Below, piece after piece: positions 50,740-60,588 of a stretch of 64,000 nt of DNA (the stretch's first letter is position 1; each line of letters starts with the position of its first letter). This DNA is from Streptomyces sp. TN58. GTDB lineage: Bacteria; Actinomycetota; Actinomycetes; Streptomycetales; Streptomycetaceae. The notes beneath the pieces were generated by a model. That model was not told the DNA's origin and made no database searches. It worked only from the letters and a program-made list of their open reading frames with translations. The position numbers and the translations under genes were made by a program. The stretch spans positions 2,077,001-2,141,000 of the forward strand of contig NZ_CP018870.1 of NCBI RefSeq assembly GCF_001941845.1, given 5' to 3'.

Positions 50740-51438
50740 TCAGCGCATCTTTCCGCCGCGCGGCATCCTCATGCCCTTCGGCATGGGGCCCTTCGGCAGC
50801 GGCATGTTGCTCATGAGGTCGCCCATGGCCCGCAGCTTGTCGTTGACCTGGGTGATCTGGGGGCCCGACAGGACGCGCGGCAGCTTGAGCAGGGTGGTGC
50901 GCACCTTCTTGAGCGGCACCTCGCCCTCGCCCGTGCCCACGATGAAGTCGTGGACCGGCACGTCCGGCATGATCCGGGCCATCTTCTTCTTCTCGTTCGC
51001 GAGCAGCGGCTTCACGCGGTTCGGGTTGCCCTCGGCGATCAGCACGACACCGGCCTTGCCCACGGCGCGGTGGACGATGTCCTGCTGCCGGGTCATCGCG
51101 ATCGCCGGGGTGGTGGTCCAGCCACGTCCCACGTTGTCCAGTACGGCCGCGGCCGCTCCCGGCTGTCCCTCCATCTGCCCGAAGGCAGCCCGCTCGGCCC
51201 GTCGCCCGAAGACGATCGCCATCGCGAGGAACGCCACCAGGAAGCCCAGGATGCCCAGGTAGACCGGGTGGTCGATCAGGAAGCCGATCGCAAGGAAGAC
51301 ACCGAAGGTGACGATTCCCACGCCCGCGACGATCAGACCGACCTTCGGGTCGGCCTTGCGCGTCATCTTGTACGTCAGGGCGATCTGCTTCAGTCGCCCG
51401 GGGTTCGCAGCAGTCTCTGCGTTTGACTTCCTCGCCAT
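50740..51438 (-). CDS. DUF4191 membrane protein
   Basis: A 232-residue actinobacterial protein: basic N-terminus (MARKSNAETAANPGRLKQ), two membrane helices (about 30-75), then a cytoplasmic domain (GWTTTPAIAMTRQQDIVHRAVGKAGVVLIAEG) and a Met/Pro/Lys/Gly-rich tail. ATG 51438 chosen on the family N-terminus; the open frame is longer. Located, as usual in this group, next to lipA. Function unknown. Confidence 0.88.
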   Translation of the reverse strand: MARKSNAETAANPGRLKQIALTYKMTRKADPKVGLIVAGVGIVTFGVFLAIGFLIDHPVYLGILGFLVAFLAMAIVFGRRAERAAFGQMEGQPGAAAAVLDNVGRGWTTTPAIAMTRQQDIVHRAVGKAGVVLIAEGNPNRVKPLLANEKKKMARIMPDVPVHDFIVGTGEGEVPLKKVRTTLLKLPRVLSGPQITQVNDKLRAMGDLMSNMPLPKGPMPKGMRMPRGGKMR

Positions 51439-51448
51439 AAAGCGAAGT

Positions 51449-51646
51449 TTACGTGGCCTGCGGGGTCCGGGTAGCCGCGGCCTCAAGTACGTGTTCGGTT
51501 TCGACCCGGTCCCTGGCCCTCTTGCGGTCCTCCAGGACGGCCGTCCAGGCGTTGCGGCGGGCCCCGCTCATGAGGAGGGACTCGATGCCGCGGAAGGCGT
51601 CGGAGAGCGTCGGGATGGCGATTGCGCGTACTGGCGCGGCCTGCAT
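51449..51646 (-). CDS. Small hypothetical protein between lipA and the DUF4191 gene
   Basis: 65 residues from the ATG at 51646 (MQAAPVRAIAIPTLSDAFRG), ending in an acidic/basic helix (VLEDRKRARDRVETEHVLEAAA). An alternative ATG at 51673 adds nine residues. Codon use is Streptomyces-like. I recall small proteins at this place in other streptomycetes but know no function. Confidence 0.6.
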   Translation of the reverse strand: MQAAPVRAIAIPTLSDAFRGIESLLMSGARRNAWTAVLEDRKRARDRVETEHVLEAAATRTPQAT

Positions 51647-52025
51647 GATGTCGATCCCTTTCGCGATGCCCACGTCTGGGGGAGGTGGGCGGTGTGTACG
51701 GTGCGTGGACCAAGCGTCACTGACTGGTGTTACCAGCGCATGACCGGGCGGTCAAATGTGATGGACACGTTGCATATGCCGACGCGGCCCACCGGGTTCC
51801 TTCCCTCGGGAAAGAGCCTAGGGGCCGCGTCGATGCGGAATTACCCGTTGGTAGCAGTTTGTGCGCGACTTCACACGCACGGTGGCACCCCGCGCTTCAC
51901 GCGGTTGCGCCGGTGGCTGTGCCCTACGCTACGGCTCCGCTGCGCTTCCACGGACTTCGGTCGAGCTACGCCTCGCCACCGCTCCGGCCGCGTGCCCGCC
52001 CTCGTACCTCGGACGGATCCGCAAC
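51647..52025. other. lipA downstream gap with small palindromes and a direct repeat
   Basis: 379 bp without a convincing gene. CTGGT-GTT-ACCAG (51724-51736) and TGACCG-GG-CGGTCA (51741-51754) lie upstream of the small gene and may be operators. A 26-bp sequence (51923-51948) is repeated at 52025-52050 over the end of lipA. The rest is REP-like sequence rich in GCTCCGCTGCGCTTC and GAGCTACGCCTCGCC motifs. Confidence 0.7.
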
Positions 52026-52050
52026 CTACGCTACGGCTCCGCTGCGCTTC
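51923..52050. repeat. 26-bp direct repeat, one copy forming the lipA 3' end
   Basis: CCTACGCTACGGCTCCGCTG plus six further bases occurs at 51923-51948 and 52025-52050. The second copy contains the lipA stop and its last codons (KRSGAVA), so the native C-terminus of LipA is part of a repeated sequence. Confidence 0.85.
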
Positions 52051-52979
52051 TCCATCGCCTGCTGGTACAGGCGGCCCGCCCGGTAGGACGAGCGGACGAG
52101 CGGACCGGACATCACACCCGAGTAGCCGATCTCCTCGGCCTCCTTCGCCAGCTCGACGAACTCGGCGGGCTTCACCCAGCGCTCGACGGGGTGGTGCCGC
52201 GGCGAGGGCCGGAGGTACTGCGTGATGGTGATGAGCTCGCAGCCGGCCTCGTGCAGGTCCTTGAGGGCCTGCGAGACCTCCTCGCGCTCCTCGCCCATGC
52301 CGAGGATCAGGTTCGACTTGGTGACCAGGCCGTAGGCGCGGGCCTTGGTGATCACTTCGAGCGAGCGCTCGTAACGGAAGCCGGGGCGGATCCGCTTGAA
52401 GATCCGCGGCACCGTCTCGACGTTGTGCGCGAAGACCTCGGGGCGGGAGGCGAAGACCTCCTCCAGCAGCTCCGGGACCGCGTTGAAGTCGGGGGCCAGC
52501 AGCTCGACCTTGGTGTGGCCGGCCTCGCGGCCCGCCGTCTGCTGGTGGATCTGGCGCACGGTCTCCGCGTACAGCCAGGCACCGCCGTCGGCGAGGTCGT
52601 CGCGGGCGACACCGGTGATGGTGGCGTAGTTCAGGTCCATCGTGACGACGGACTCGCCGACGCGGCGCGGTTCGTCGCGGTCCAGCGCCTCGGGCTTGCC
52701 CGTGTCGATCTGGCAGAAGTCACAACGCCGGGTGCACTGGTCACCGCCGATGAGGAAGGTGGCCTCGCGGTCCTCCCAGCACTCGTAGATGTTGGGACAA
52801 CCGGCCTCCTGGCACACCGTGTGCAGTCCTTCGCCCTTCACCAGGGCCTGCATCTTGGTGTACTCGGGACCCATCTTCGCCCGCGTCTTGATCCACTCGG
52901 GCTTGCGCTCGATGGGGGTCTGGGCATTCCGGACCTCCAGGCGCAGCATCTTGCGTCCGTCGGGTGCGACTGCGGACAC
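52026..52979 (-). CDS. lipA: Lipoyl synthase
   Basis: Radical-SAM enzyme that inserts two sulfurs into protein-bound octanoate. Both clusters are visible: auxiliary [12 protein letters not shown] (about 56-67) and the radical-SAM motif CTRRCDFC (about 82-89); the family C-terminal RSSYRAG is present. GTG start, 317 residues. Encoded 119 bp after lipB; together they make the lipoyl groups of the E2 protein at 40 kb. The cluster-dependent enzyme would rely on the Fe-S carriers encoded at 12 kb. Confidence 0.97.
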   Translation of the reverse strand: MSAVAPDGRKMLRLEVRNAQTPIERKPEWIKTRAKMGPEYTKMQALVKGEGLHTVCQEAGCPNIYECWEDREATFLIGGDQCTRRCDFCQIDTGKPEALDRDEPRRVGESVVTMDLNYATITGVARDDLADGGAWLYAETVRQIHQQTAGREAGHTKVELLAPDFNAVPELLEEVFASRPEVFAHNVETVPRIFKRIRPGFRYERSLEVITKARAYGLVTKSNLILGMGEEREEVSQALKDLHEAGCELITITQYLRPSPRHHPVERWVKPAEFVELAKEAEEIGYSGVMSGPLVRSSYRAGRLYQQAMEKRSGAVA

Positions 52980-53098
52980 GACCGGCTCCCTGTGACTTCG
53001 ATTGTTCGGGCGCCCACCAGGGTACGCCCGTAATTTCGTACGCTCTTACGTCGCCCAACCTGCGAGCGGCCGGACTCATTCCCGTCGCCGGGAGGTCT

Positions 53099-53890
53099 CT
53101 ATGCGGTCTCGATCTCGCGGGGCCGCAGCTCGGCGTGCTCCAGTACGTCCTTCAGGTGGCGTTCGGCGACCGGAAGCACTTCGGCGATGGTGATCTCGCG
53201 GCCCAGTTCGTACGAGAGCGAGGTCACACCGGCGTCCCGGATCCCGCAGGGGATGATCCGGTCGAACCAGGTGCTGTCCGGGTTCACGTTGATCGCGAAG
53301 CCGTGCATCGTGACGCCCTTGGCGACCCGGATCCCGATGGCGGCGAGCTTGCGGTCCTCGCGGCGCTGGCCGGCGTTGGAGGGTGCGTACTCGGGGCCGT
53401 TCAGCCGCGCGTCGAACTCCTCGTCGTGCAGCCGGGGGTCGAACTCCAGCGACAGGCCGCCGATCTTCGGACGCTCCTCGACCGGGTCGCCCAGGACCCA
53501 GACGCCGGAGCGGCCCTCGACCCGGGTGGTCTCCAGGCCGAACTCGGCGGCGGTGCGGATCAGCGCCTCCTCCAGGCGGCGGACGTGCGCCACGACGTCC
53601 ACCGGGCGGGGCAGCTTCATGATCGGGTAGCCGACCAGCTGGCCGGGTCCGTGCCAGGTGATCTTGCCGCCGCGGTCGACGTCCACGACGGGGGTGCCGT
53701 CGAGCGGGCGCTCGCTGGGGTCGGTGCGCCGGCCGGCCGTGTAGACGGGCGGGTGCTCCAGCAGCAGGCAGGTGTCCCCGATCTCGTCCGCGAAGCGGGC
53801 CGCGTGCACCCTGCGCTGCTCTTCCCAGGCCTGGGTGTACTCGACGGCTTCCGCGCCGAAGCCCAGACGGACAAACCCAAGCTCAGCCAC
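53099..53890 (-). CDS. lipB: Octanoyltransferase LipB
   Basis: Moves octanoate from acyl carrier protein to lipoyl domains. Motifs [17 protein letters not shown], the HGFAINVN segment, and [14 protein letters not shown] with the catalytic cysteine, and a conserved lysine between them. 263 residues, GTG start ([12 protein letters not shown]). Upstream partner of lipA, probably co-transcribed. Confidence 0.96.
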   Translation of the reverse strand: MAELGFVRLGFGAEAVEYTQAWEEQRRVHAARFADEIGDTCLLLEHPPVYTAGRRTDPSERPLDGTPVVDVDRGGKITWHGPGQLVGYPIMKLPRPVDVVAHVRRLEEALIRTAAEFGLETTRVEGRSGVWVLGDPVEERPKIGGLSLEFDPRLHDEEFDARLNGPEYAPSNAGQRREDRKLAAIGIRVAKGVTMHGFAINVNPDSTWFDRIIPCGIRDAGVTSLSYELGREITIAEVLPVAERHLKDVLEHAELRPREIETA

Positions 53891-53966
53891 CGCAGCGCCT
53901 CCTCATTGAACCTGCTGTGTGCACGTACTTCCCCGAGCAAGGGTACGACTGCCCCCGCGGGTCCCC

Positions 53967-54287
53967 TCAGGGCCCCGCGTCCCGCCCGCCGCGCGGCCCC
54001 TCCCGGGGCTCCGGCTCCGGCTCCGGCATGCGCCACGGCAGCTGCTTCGGCCGCCGGCGCCCCTCGGGCGGGCGGTCCGGGTCCTCGTCCGCGCGCGGCA
54101 GCCGCCGGTGTCCCTCCGAGTGGTCGTTGACCCAGCCGCACACGCCGCACGCGTAGCGCCCGTCGAGCCCCGCGATGTAGGTGCCGCAGCGCCGGCACTC
54201 GGCCTCGGTGAGCTCGGGCGGAGGCAACGGAGCTGTGGAGTCGGGCCGCTCCTGAGGCAGGTGCGGCCGGTGGGGCCGGCGGGTCAT
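53967..54287 (-). CDS. Small zinc-ribbon-like hypothetical protein
   Basis: A 106-residue, Arg/Pro-rich protein with a central ECRRCGTYIAG...YACGVCGW pair of CxxC motifs (about 29-54), a likely zinc ribbon, and a low-complexity PEPEPEPREGP C-terminus. ATG at 54287. Divergent from the NsdA-like regulator, upstream of lipB on the same strand. Function unknown. Confidence 0.7.
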   Translation of the reverse strand: MTRRPHRPHLPQERPDSTAPLPPPELTEAECRRCGTYIAGLDGRYACGVCGWVNDHSEGHRRLPRADEDPDRPPEGRRRPKQLPWRMPEPEPEPREGPRGGRDAGP

Positions 54288-54459
54288 GGCCCGCAGCGTA
54301 CGCGGGCGGAAGGCGCGAGTCCGTAAAGAGCCCTACCGATTCTGCACACGATCGGATGAATGTGGGGCAGAGAGGGCGGCGCGGGCGAAGTTCGCCGCTA
54401 CATTCACGCCGTTCAAGGGCCGGGACTCCGGTCCGTCACGTCAGGAAACCGTGGAGCCG

Positions 54460-55899
54460 ATGACGGAACGACCTGCCCAGCGTGTCCCCAACCGGCAGCT
54501 CGCGGCGCTGATCGCCGAAGCCGGGTTCTCCAACGCCGGGCTCGCCCGCCGCGTCGACCAGCTCGGTCTGGAACACGGTCTCGACCTGCGGTACGACAAA
54601 ACGTCCGTGACCCGCTGGCTGCGCGGCCAGCAGCCGCGCGGGACCACCCCGGCGCTGATCGCCGAGGTCTTCACCCGGCGCCTGGGCCGCCGGCTCTCCG
54701 CGCAGGACCTGGGCCTCGACGCCTGCGCCCCGGTCTACGCCGGCCTGGAGTTCGCGGCCACCCCCGAGGAGGCGGTGGACATCGCGAGCGGCCTGTGGCG
54801 CAAGGACTCCGGCTCCCACGCGGAACTGCGGAAGATCGCCTTCACCCCGGCCGGCCTGGTCGTGCCCAGCCGGGACTGGCTGATCGGCCGGCCCGACGAG
54901 CGCGTCGCCCGGGGCGCGGAACCCGCGGCCGCCCGCGTCCCGCTCCAGGGCCGCGCCACGGTGCCGCGGCAGCGGCAGATCGACCGGTCCCCCGGGCAGC
55001 GCGTGACGGCCGGCGACATCGGCGCGCTGAGGTCGGTGGGCGAGCTCTTCCGGACCCTCGACCACGCATACGGCGGCGGGCACGCCCGCCAGGCACTGGT
55101 GCGGTACCTGGAGCACGAGGCCGAGCCCATGCTCCGGGGCACCTACGGCGAGACGACGGGGCGGAGGCTGTTCGCGGCGGCCGCGGACCTGACCCGGCTC
55201 GCGGGCTGGACCTCCTACGACATCGCCGCGCACGGCCTCGCACAGCGGTACTTCGTCCAGGCGCTGCGGCTGGCCCAGGCGGCCGGGGACCGGCCCTACG
55301 GCTCGTACGTGCTGGTCACCATGAGCCGGCAGGCGGTCTACCTCGGGCACGGCCGCGAGGCGGTGCAGCTGGCCCGGGTGGCCCAGCAGGGCGTCGGGTC
55401 CGGCCCGCCGCCGGTGGTGCAGGCGATGCTGCACTCGGCGGAGGCACGGGGGCACGCGGTCCTCGGCGAGGTCCGGGCGGCGACGGCCTGCCTGGTGCGG
55501 GCCGAACGCGCGCTGGGCGCCGCCCGGCCCGGGGACGACGTACCGCACTGGGCGCGTCTGTTCGACGAGGCGCAGCTGGCGGACGAGTTCGGGCACTGCC
55601 ACCGGGACCTCCAGCAGTACCGGGCCTCGGCGCAGCACGCGGAGCGGTCGTTGCAGCTGAGGGCGCCGGGGTTCGCGCGGTCTCGGCTGTTCTGCCGGGT
55701 GGTGCTGGCCACGGCCCGGCTGGGTCTGGGCGAGCTGGACCAGGCGTGCGCGCTGGGCGCGGAGGCGGCGCAGCAGGCGATGGAGATGCGGTCGGTGAGG
55801 GCGGTGGAGTACGTACGGGACTTCGAGCGGCGGCTGGAGCCGTACCGGGACGCGGCGGCCGTGCGGACGTACCGGGACCGGGTGGCCGCGCTGTCCTGA
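54460..55899 (+). CDS. NsdA-like regulator (HTH plus TPR-like helical repeats)
   Basis: Cytoplasmic protein of 479 residues: an N-terminal helix-turn-helix (NRQLAALIAEAGFSNAGLARRVDQLG, RYDKTSVTRWLRGQQPRGTTP, about 9-70) followed by helical repeats (about 180-470). This layout and the wording of the HTH resemble NsdA-type regulators, which in Streptomyces repress sporulation and antibiotic production. ATG 54460 chosen; GTG 54451 is equally possible. Divergent from the zinc-ribbon gene. Target genes unknown. Confidence 0.85.
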   Translation: MTERPAQRVPNRQLAALIAEAGFSNAGLARRVDQLGLEHGLDLRYDKTSVTRWLRGQQPRGTTPALIAEVFTRRLGRRLSAQDLGLDACAPVYAGLEFAATPEEAVDIASGLWRKDSGSHAELRKIAFTPAGLVVPSRDWLIGRPDERVARGAEPAAARVPLQGRATVPRQRQIDRSPGQRVTAGDIGALRSVGELFRTLDHAYGGGHARQALVRYLEHEAEPMLRGTYGETTGRRLFAAAADLTRLAGWTSYDIAAHGLAQRYFVQALRLAQAAGDRPYGSYVLVTMSRQAVYLGHGREAVQLARVAQQGVGSGPPPVVQAMLHSAEARGHAVLGEVRAATACLVRAERALGAARPGDDVPHWARLFDEAQLADEFGHCHRDLQQYRASAQHAERSLQLRAPGFARSRLFCRVVLATARLGLGELDQACALGAEAAQQAMEMRSVRAVEYVRDFERRLEPYRDAAAVRTYRDRVAALS

Positions 55900-55981
55900 G
55901 GCCGTCCCGTGGGCCGGGGTTGGGCGTGGCAGGGGCCCGGTCCCGAGGCGGTGGACCGGGCCCCTGTGGCTTCTGTGGTTC

Positions 55982-57253
55982 TCAGGCCGCCACCGGGAGT
56001 GCGGGCTCCGGAGCCACCGGGAGCGGGATGCCGAAGTCGCGCAGGATCGCGCCGGCGGCGCGGCGGGCCGAGTGCAGGGCGCCCTCGGCGGTGTTGGTGT
56101 CGCGGTGGTCGCCGCACACGTAGAGCCCGGCCAGGACCCGGACCGGGCGGCGCCGGTCGTGCGGCGGAGGCATGGCGGGGACGGCCTCCGGGGTGTGGTG
56201 GACGGCCAGCAGCTCCCATTCACGGGTGGGGGTGTCGTAGAGGCGGGCGAGGCGCGAGGCGACGGTGCGCACGGGCGGCGGCGGGCCGAGCACGGTCGTG
56301 GTGACCAGGCTGCGGCCGGCCGGGGCCCGCGTCGGGTCGACCGCGCTCATGACGGCGGTGTGGGAGACGGGCCAGTTCGGGTCCCCGTCCAGGATCAGCG
56401 AGCCGTCCCGGGGCAGGGTCCCGGCGGTGGCGTGGTGCAGGACGGTGACCTCGTGGAACGCGGGCACGCGCAGGCCGGGCAGGAGCTCGGCGGCGGCGCG
56501 GGCGCCGGTGGCGAGCAGGACGGAGCGGCAGCGGAAGTCCCCGTGCTCCTCGGTGGTGACCAGGTTGGTGGCCACCGACCGGACCCTGATGCCGGTCCGT
56601 ACGGTGCCGGGGGGCAGCCCGGAGGCGAGCAGGTCGGGCAGGGCCCCGGCGCCGCCCTCGGGCACGGCGAGGCGGCCGCGGGCGAAGGTGCGCAGGGCGA
56701 GGTCGGCGACCCGGCTCGACGTGGTGAGGTCCGGGTCCCGGAGCAGGGCGGCGAGCAGGGGCCGCAGCACGCCGCCCAGGGTGCGCTGCGGCAGGCCGCG
56801 GGTGCGCAGGGCGGCGGAGGCGGTGCGTTCGGGCCGGGCGAGCAGCTTGTCCTCGGGCAGTGCGGCGAGCCTGCCGAGGGCGGCGCTGAGCCGGGCCTGG
56901 TCGAGGGATCCGCTGGCCAGGGCGCGGGCGGGGGTGAGGGACCCGGCCCGCAGCTGCCTGCCGTCGGTGTGGACGAGGACCCCCGGTGTGAAGGGGCGCA
57001 GGACCAGGGCGCGCAGTGCGTGGGTGCGTTCGAGTTCGCTGTACGCGGTGTTGAGCAACGGCGCGGTCCGGTCGAGCCGGAACCCGTCGGCCGTTTCGGT
57101 GGCCATCCGCCCGCCGGGGCCGTCCGCGGCCTCCAGGACGGTGACCGTGACCCCCGCTGCGATCAGGTGGTGCGCGGCCGCGAGTCCTGAGACTCCGGCT
57201 CCTACGATGACGACGTCCGCATGGTGTGCGGCATTGGGTGCGCTGCTGAGCAC
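55982..57253 (-). CDS. FAD-dependent oxidoreductase (amine-oxidase fold)
   Basis: Dinucleotide-binding VVIVGAGVSGLAAAHHLIAAG (about 14-34) followed by EAADGPGGRMATE, the FAD-binding motif of the amine oxidase/protoporphyrinogen oxidase superfamily, and a C-terminal LYVCGDHRDTNTAEGALHSARRAAGAI typical for FAD closure. 423 residues from the GTG at 57253. Substrate unknown. Located 156 bp upstream-to-downstream of the TIGR01777 epimerase on the same strand, so possibly one operon. Confidence 0.87.
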   Translation of the reverse strand: MLSSAPNAAHHADVVIVGAGVSGLAAAHHLIAAGVTVTVLEAADGPGGRMATETADGFRLDRTAPLLNTAYSELERTHALRALVLRPFTPGVLVHTDGRQLRAGSLTPARALASGSLDQARLSAALGRLAALPEDKLLARPERTASAALRTRGLPQRTLGGVLRPLLAALLRDPDLTTSSRVADLALRTFARGRLAVPEGGAGALPDLLASGLPPGTVRTGIRVRSVATNLVTTEEHGDFRCRSVLLATGARAAAELLPGLRVPAFHEVTVLHHATAGTLPRDGSLILDGDPNWPVSHTAVMSAVDPTRAPAGRSLVTTTVLGPPPPVRTVASRLARLYDTPTREWELLAVHHTPEAVPAMPPPHDRRRPVRVLAGLYVCGDHRDTNTAEGALHSARRAAGAILRDFGIPLPVAPEPALPVAA

Positions 57254-57409
57254 GTGCCCCTCCCCGAGGTCGGCGCGGCTGTGTGGGGATCCTCCTTCCC
57301 TCAACCGGCTGTGGGGGAACCCGAGTTCGGCCGGGTATTACGGACAACTCCGGTCGCACAGTGGTCGCATCCGGGTCACGAACGGTCGCACACGGTCGCA
57401 CGCGGGCTG

Positions 57410-58297
57410 TCACAGTGCGGCGCGGATGGCCTGCTCGATGCCGGGGTCGCGGAAGACGAAGCCGGACTCCAGCAGGCGGGCGGGGCGGGCCCGCTGACCG
57501 GCCAGCACGTCCTCGGAGAGCTCCCCGAGCACGACGCGCAGTGCCACGGCCGGTACGGGGAGCACCGCCGGCCGGCGCAGCACCCGGGCCATGGCGGCGG
57601 TGACCTGGCGGTTGGTCAGCGGTTCGGGGGCGGTGAGGTTGACGGGACCGTGGAGGTCCGGGGTGTCGATGATGTGGCGCAGGGCCGCGACCTGATCGTG
57701 GAGGGAGATGAACGGCCAGTACTGGCGGCCGTCGCCGAGCCGGCCGCCGACGCCGGCCCGGAAGAGGGGGAACATCCGCCCCCATGCCCCGCCCTCCTTG
57801 GCGACGACCAGTCCGGTACGGGCGTACGCGGTGCGGATCCCGGCCTCCCGGGCGGGGGCGGCGGCGGCCTCCCACTCCACGCAGACCGAGGGCAGGAAGC
57901 CCTGTCCGGCGGGGGCGTCCTCGTCCACGACGCGGTCGCCGGTGTCCCCGTAGTAGCCGACGGCGGAGCCGCTGACGAGGACGCCGGGCGGTTCGTCGAG
58001 GCCGGCGAGCGCGTGCGCGAGCGCGGCCGTGCCGAGCACCCGGCTGTCGCGGATCTTCCGCTTGTAGGCGGCGGTCCACCGGTGGTCGCCGATCCCGGCC
58101 CCGGCCAGGTGCACGACGGCGCCGCAGCCGGCCAGGGCGGCCCGGTCGACGTGGCCGCGCTCCGGATCCCACCCCGCCTCGCCGGCCCCGGCCGGCTCCC
58201 GCCGTACGAACCGCACCACCTCGTGTCCGTCGGCCCGCAGGGACCGCACGAGTGCACTGCCGATGAGCCCGGTCGACCCGGTGATCGCGATGCGCAT
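57410..58297 (-). CDS. TIGR01777-family NAD(P)-binding epimerase-like protein
   Basis: Extended SDR of 295 residues with MRIAITGSTGLIGSALVRSL, a VVHLAGAGIGDHRWTAAYKRKIRDSR block, SGSAVGYYGDTGD and a C-terminal DUF1731-like part (PAVALRVVLGELSEDVLAGQRARPARLLESGF). All are marks of TIGR01777 (YfcH/SulA-like); biochemical role unsettled. ATG 58297 at MRIAIT is preferred to the longer frame. Confidence 0.93.
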   Translation of the reverse strand: MRIAITGSTGLIGSALVRSLRADGHEVVRFVRREPAGAGEAGWDPERGHVDRAALAGCGAVVHLAGAGIGDHRWTAAYKRKIRDSRVLGTAALAHALAGLDEPPGVLVSGSAVGYYGDTGDRVVDEDAPAGQGFLPSVCVEWEAAAAPAREAGIRTAYARTGLVVAKEGGAWGRMFPLFRAGVGGRLGDGRQYWPFISLHDQVAALRHIIDTPDLHGPVNLTAPEPLTNRQVTAAMARVLRRPAVLPVPAVALRVVLGELSEDVLAGQRARPARLLESGFVFRDPGIEQAIRAAL

Positions 58298-58654
58298 ACC
58301 CCCATCCTGCCGGGTCGCTGCGCCGGCTTCGGCGGATTCAGGGGTGCGTCGCTGCCCTTCGGCGGAGCGCCGCGCGCCGGCGCACGTCACGGCACGGCGC
58401 TCCGCGCCCGCGCCTCGATCGCCGGCGAGGCTGCTACAGCCGGCCCACCCACGAAACGCACCCGGCGGCCACACCCACCCCCGCCGCCACTTGAGACCCT
58501 CCACCCCCGCCGCCGCTTGCGCCCCTCCAGCCCCGCCAGCCCCGCCGACGCTTGAGGCGCGGGGCCCGGGGCGGAGCCCCGCTCTTTCAGCCCCGCCGGC
58601 GCTTGAAGCGCGGGGCCCGGGCCGGAGCCCCGGGGGGGCGGGGCGGAGCCCCGG
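58298..58654. repeat. Decayed palindromic-repeat cluster without genes
   Basis: Relatives of the large palindromic repeat lie in tandem here: CGATCGCCGGCGAGGCTG near 58417-58434, and two copies of CCCCGCCGACGCTTGAGGCG-like arms with GGGGC-GGA-GCCCC hairpins (about 58528-58575 and 58588-58640). Between them are pyrimidine-rich CACCCCCGCCGCC repeats. This lies between the epimerase gene's upstream side and the VIT gene's stop. Confidence 0.75.
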
Positions 58655-59416
58655 TCAGGCCGTGGCTGCGCCGAGCCAGGTGCCCACCGCATAGGTGACG
58701 GCCATGGCCAGCGCACCACCGGCCACGTTGCGAGCCACCGCACGCGCCACCGGCGCCCCACCCAGCCGCGCACTGAGCACCCCGCACAGCGTGAGCGCCC
58801 CCAGCACCGCCACCACCGTCACCGGCACCCGCGCCGACGGCCCCGGCAGGACGATCGCCAGCAGCGGCAGCAGCGCCCCCACCGTGAAGGCGACGAGGCT
58901 GGCGAAGGCCGCGTGCCACGGGTTGGCCAGCTCGTCCGGGTTGATGCCCAGCTCCACCCTGGCGTGGGCCCGCAGCGCGTCGCGTTCCGTGAGCTGCTCT
59001 GCGGCCTCCCGGGCGACGTCCCGGCTCAGGCCCCGCTGCGCCAGCAGGTCGGTGAGCTCGTCGAGCTCCGCCTCCGGCTCCTCGGCCAGCTCACGGCGTT
59101 CCATGTCGAGGGCGGCCCGTTCGGAGTCCCGCTGGGAGCTGACCGAGACGTACTCCCCCGCCGCCATGGACAAGGAGCCCGCCAGCAGCCCGGCGACACC
59201 CGCCGCCAGGATCGTCGCGCGCGAGGTGGTGGACCCGGCCACACCGACCACCAGACCCGCGGTGGAGATGATCCCGTCGTTGGCGCCGAGCACCCCCGCG
59301 CGCAGCCAGTTGAGCCGGGTGCTCATGCCCGCACCGCCCACCGCGCCGTCACCGCCGCCGTGCGCCTCGACGTGGGCGCGGCCCGGCACCCGTCCCGGGC
59401 CATCGTTTCCCGTCAC
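58655..59416 (-). CDS. VIT-family (Ccc1-like) metal transporter
   Basis: Predicted Fe/Mn transporter of 253 residues: LNWLRAGVLGANDGIISTAGLVVG (first membrane helix with the conserved Asp), the GSLSMAAGEYVSVSSQRD signature, a Glu-rich cytoplasmic metal-binding helix segment (ERRELAEEPEAELDELTDLL) and three C-terminal helices. GTG 59416 is chosen to keep a short His/Gly-rich N-terminus typical for bacterial VIT proteins; M30 (MSTRLNW) is an alternative. Confidence 0.9.
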   Translation of the reverse strand: MTGNDGPGRVPGRAHVEAHGGGDGAVGGAGMSTRLNWLRAGVLGANDGIISTAGLVVGVAGSTTSRATILAAGVAGLLAGSLSMAAGEYVSVSSQRDSERAALDMERRELAEEPEAELDELTDLLAQRGLSRDVAREAAEQLTERDALRAHARVELGINPDELANPWHAAFASLVAFTVGALLPLLAIVLPGPSARVPVTVVAVLGALTLCGVLSARLGGAPVARAVARNVAGGALAMAVTYAVGTWLGAATA

Positions 59417-59505
59417 GCCACCACTGTCGCGGCCAGGGGCGTACGGAGCCACCCGGCGGACCGGTCCGGGGTGCGCGGGCCGGGCCCCCGTACCAGGGTG
59501 GAGGG

Positions 59506-60588
59506 GTGAGACGCGTACGCGATGCGCCGGGCGGGCTGCGCACCGAGCCACCGCCGCGCTGGGCCCGGATCGCGCCCGCTGCGGCCCTGCTGGCGCTCGT
59601 CCTGGCGCAGGCGCTCACCTCCGACGTGGAGCTGGGGTTCTTCCTGGCGGGTCTGCCGCCGGTGGCGGCCTTCGCGTACGGGGCGGCCGGGACCGCGGCC
59701 TTCGCGGCCATCGTCCTGCTGCTGCTGGGGGTGCACGACATCGGCGTCGCCCAGGCCCGGGGCACGGACCTGGCGACGGTCGCGGTCGTCGGGCTGCTGA
59801 GCGTGGTCATCGCCTGGGTCCGTCAGCGTCGGGACGAACAGCTGGTCAGCGTACGGACCGTCGCGGAGGCCGCCCAGCTGGCGGTGCTGCCCCCGGTGCC
59901 GGACCGGGTGGGTGCGGTGCGCTGCTCGGGCCTCTACCGGGCGGCGCAGCGCGGCACGCTGGTGGGCGGCGACCTCTACGACGTACGGGTCGGGCCGTTC
60001 GGGGTACGGGCGCTGGTCGCGGACGTGCAGGGGCACGGCCTGGCGGCGGTGGCCACGGTGGCGGGGCTGCTCGGGGCCTTCCGCGAGGCCGTGCTCGACG
60101 ACACGGAGCTGGCGGCGGTCGTGGCACGGCTGGACCGGCGGCTGCTGGCGGACACGGCGGACGCCCATGCGGACCATCCGGAGCTGTTCGCGACGGCGGT
60201 GCTGGTGGAGTTCCCGCCGGGGCTGGACGTCGTGCGGTTCGTGTCGTGCGGGCATCCGCCGGCGCTGAGGCTGCGCGGGGCGGCGGTGGAGGAGGTGTCG
60301 GTGGAGCCGGGCCCTCCGCTGGGCCTGGGGCTGGCGGGACCGGACCCGCCGAAGGTGGTGGAGCTGCCGGTGCTGCCCGGGGACCGGTTCCTGCTGCACA
60401 CCGACGGTGCGACGGAGGCCCGGGACACGGCGGGGCACTTCTATCCCCTGGCGACCCGGGTGCCCGTCCTGGCCCGGGACCCGGCGGGCTTGGTCGGGGC
60501 GGTGTGGCGGGACCTGTCGGCTTTCACCAAGGGCGGGCCGGGTGACGACGTGGCTCTGCTGCTGCTCTCCCCGGACGGCCGCCAGTGA
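59506..60588 (+). CDS. Membrane-bound PP2C/SpoIIE-type phosphatase (RsbU-like)
   Basis: Three to four N-terminal membrane helices (about 20-105) and a cytoplasmic SpoIIE phosphatase domain with the metal motifs GGDLYDVRV, ADVQGHGLAAVATVAGL, LLHTDGATEARD and GPGDDVALLLL. Such proteins dephosphorylate anti-anti-sigma factors in actinomycete stress signalling. No anti-sigma or STAS partner is adjacent. 360 residues, GTG start. Divergent from the VIT gene. Confidence 0.92.
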   Translation: MRRVRDAPGGLRTEPPPRWARIAPAAALLALVLAQALTSDVELGFFLAGLPPVAAFAYGAAGTAAFAAIVLLLLGVHDIGVAQARGTDLATVAVVGLLSVVIAWVRQRRDEQLVSVRTVAEAAQLAVLPPVPDRVGAVRCSGLYRAAQRGTLVGGDLYDVRVGPFGVRALVADVQGHGLAAVATVAGLLGAFREAVLDDTELAAVVARLDRRLLADTADAHADHPELFATAVLVEFPPGLDVVRFVSCGHPPALRLRGAAVEEVSVEPGPPLGLGLAGPDPPKVVELPVLPGDRFLLHTDGATEARDTAGHFYPLATRVPVLARDPAGLVGAVWRDLSAFTKGGPGDDVALLLLSPDGRQ

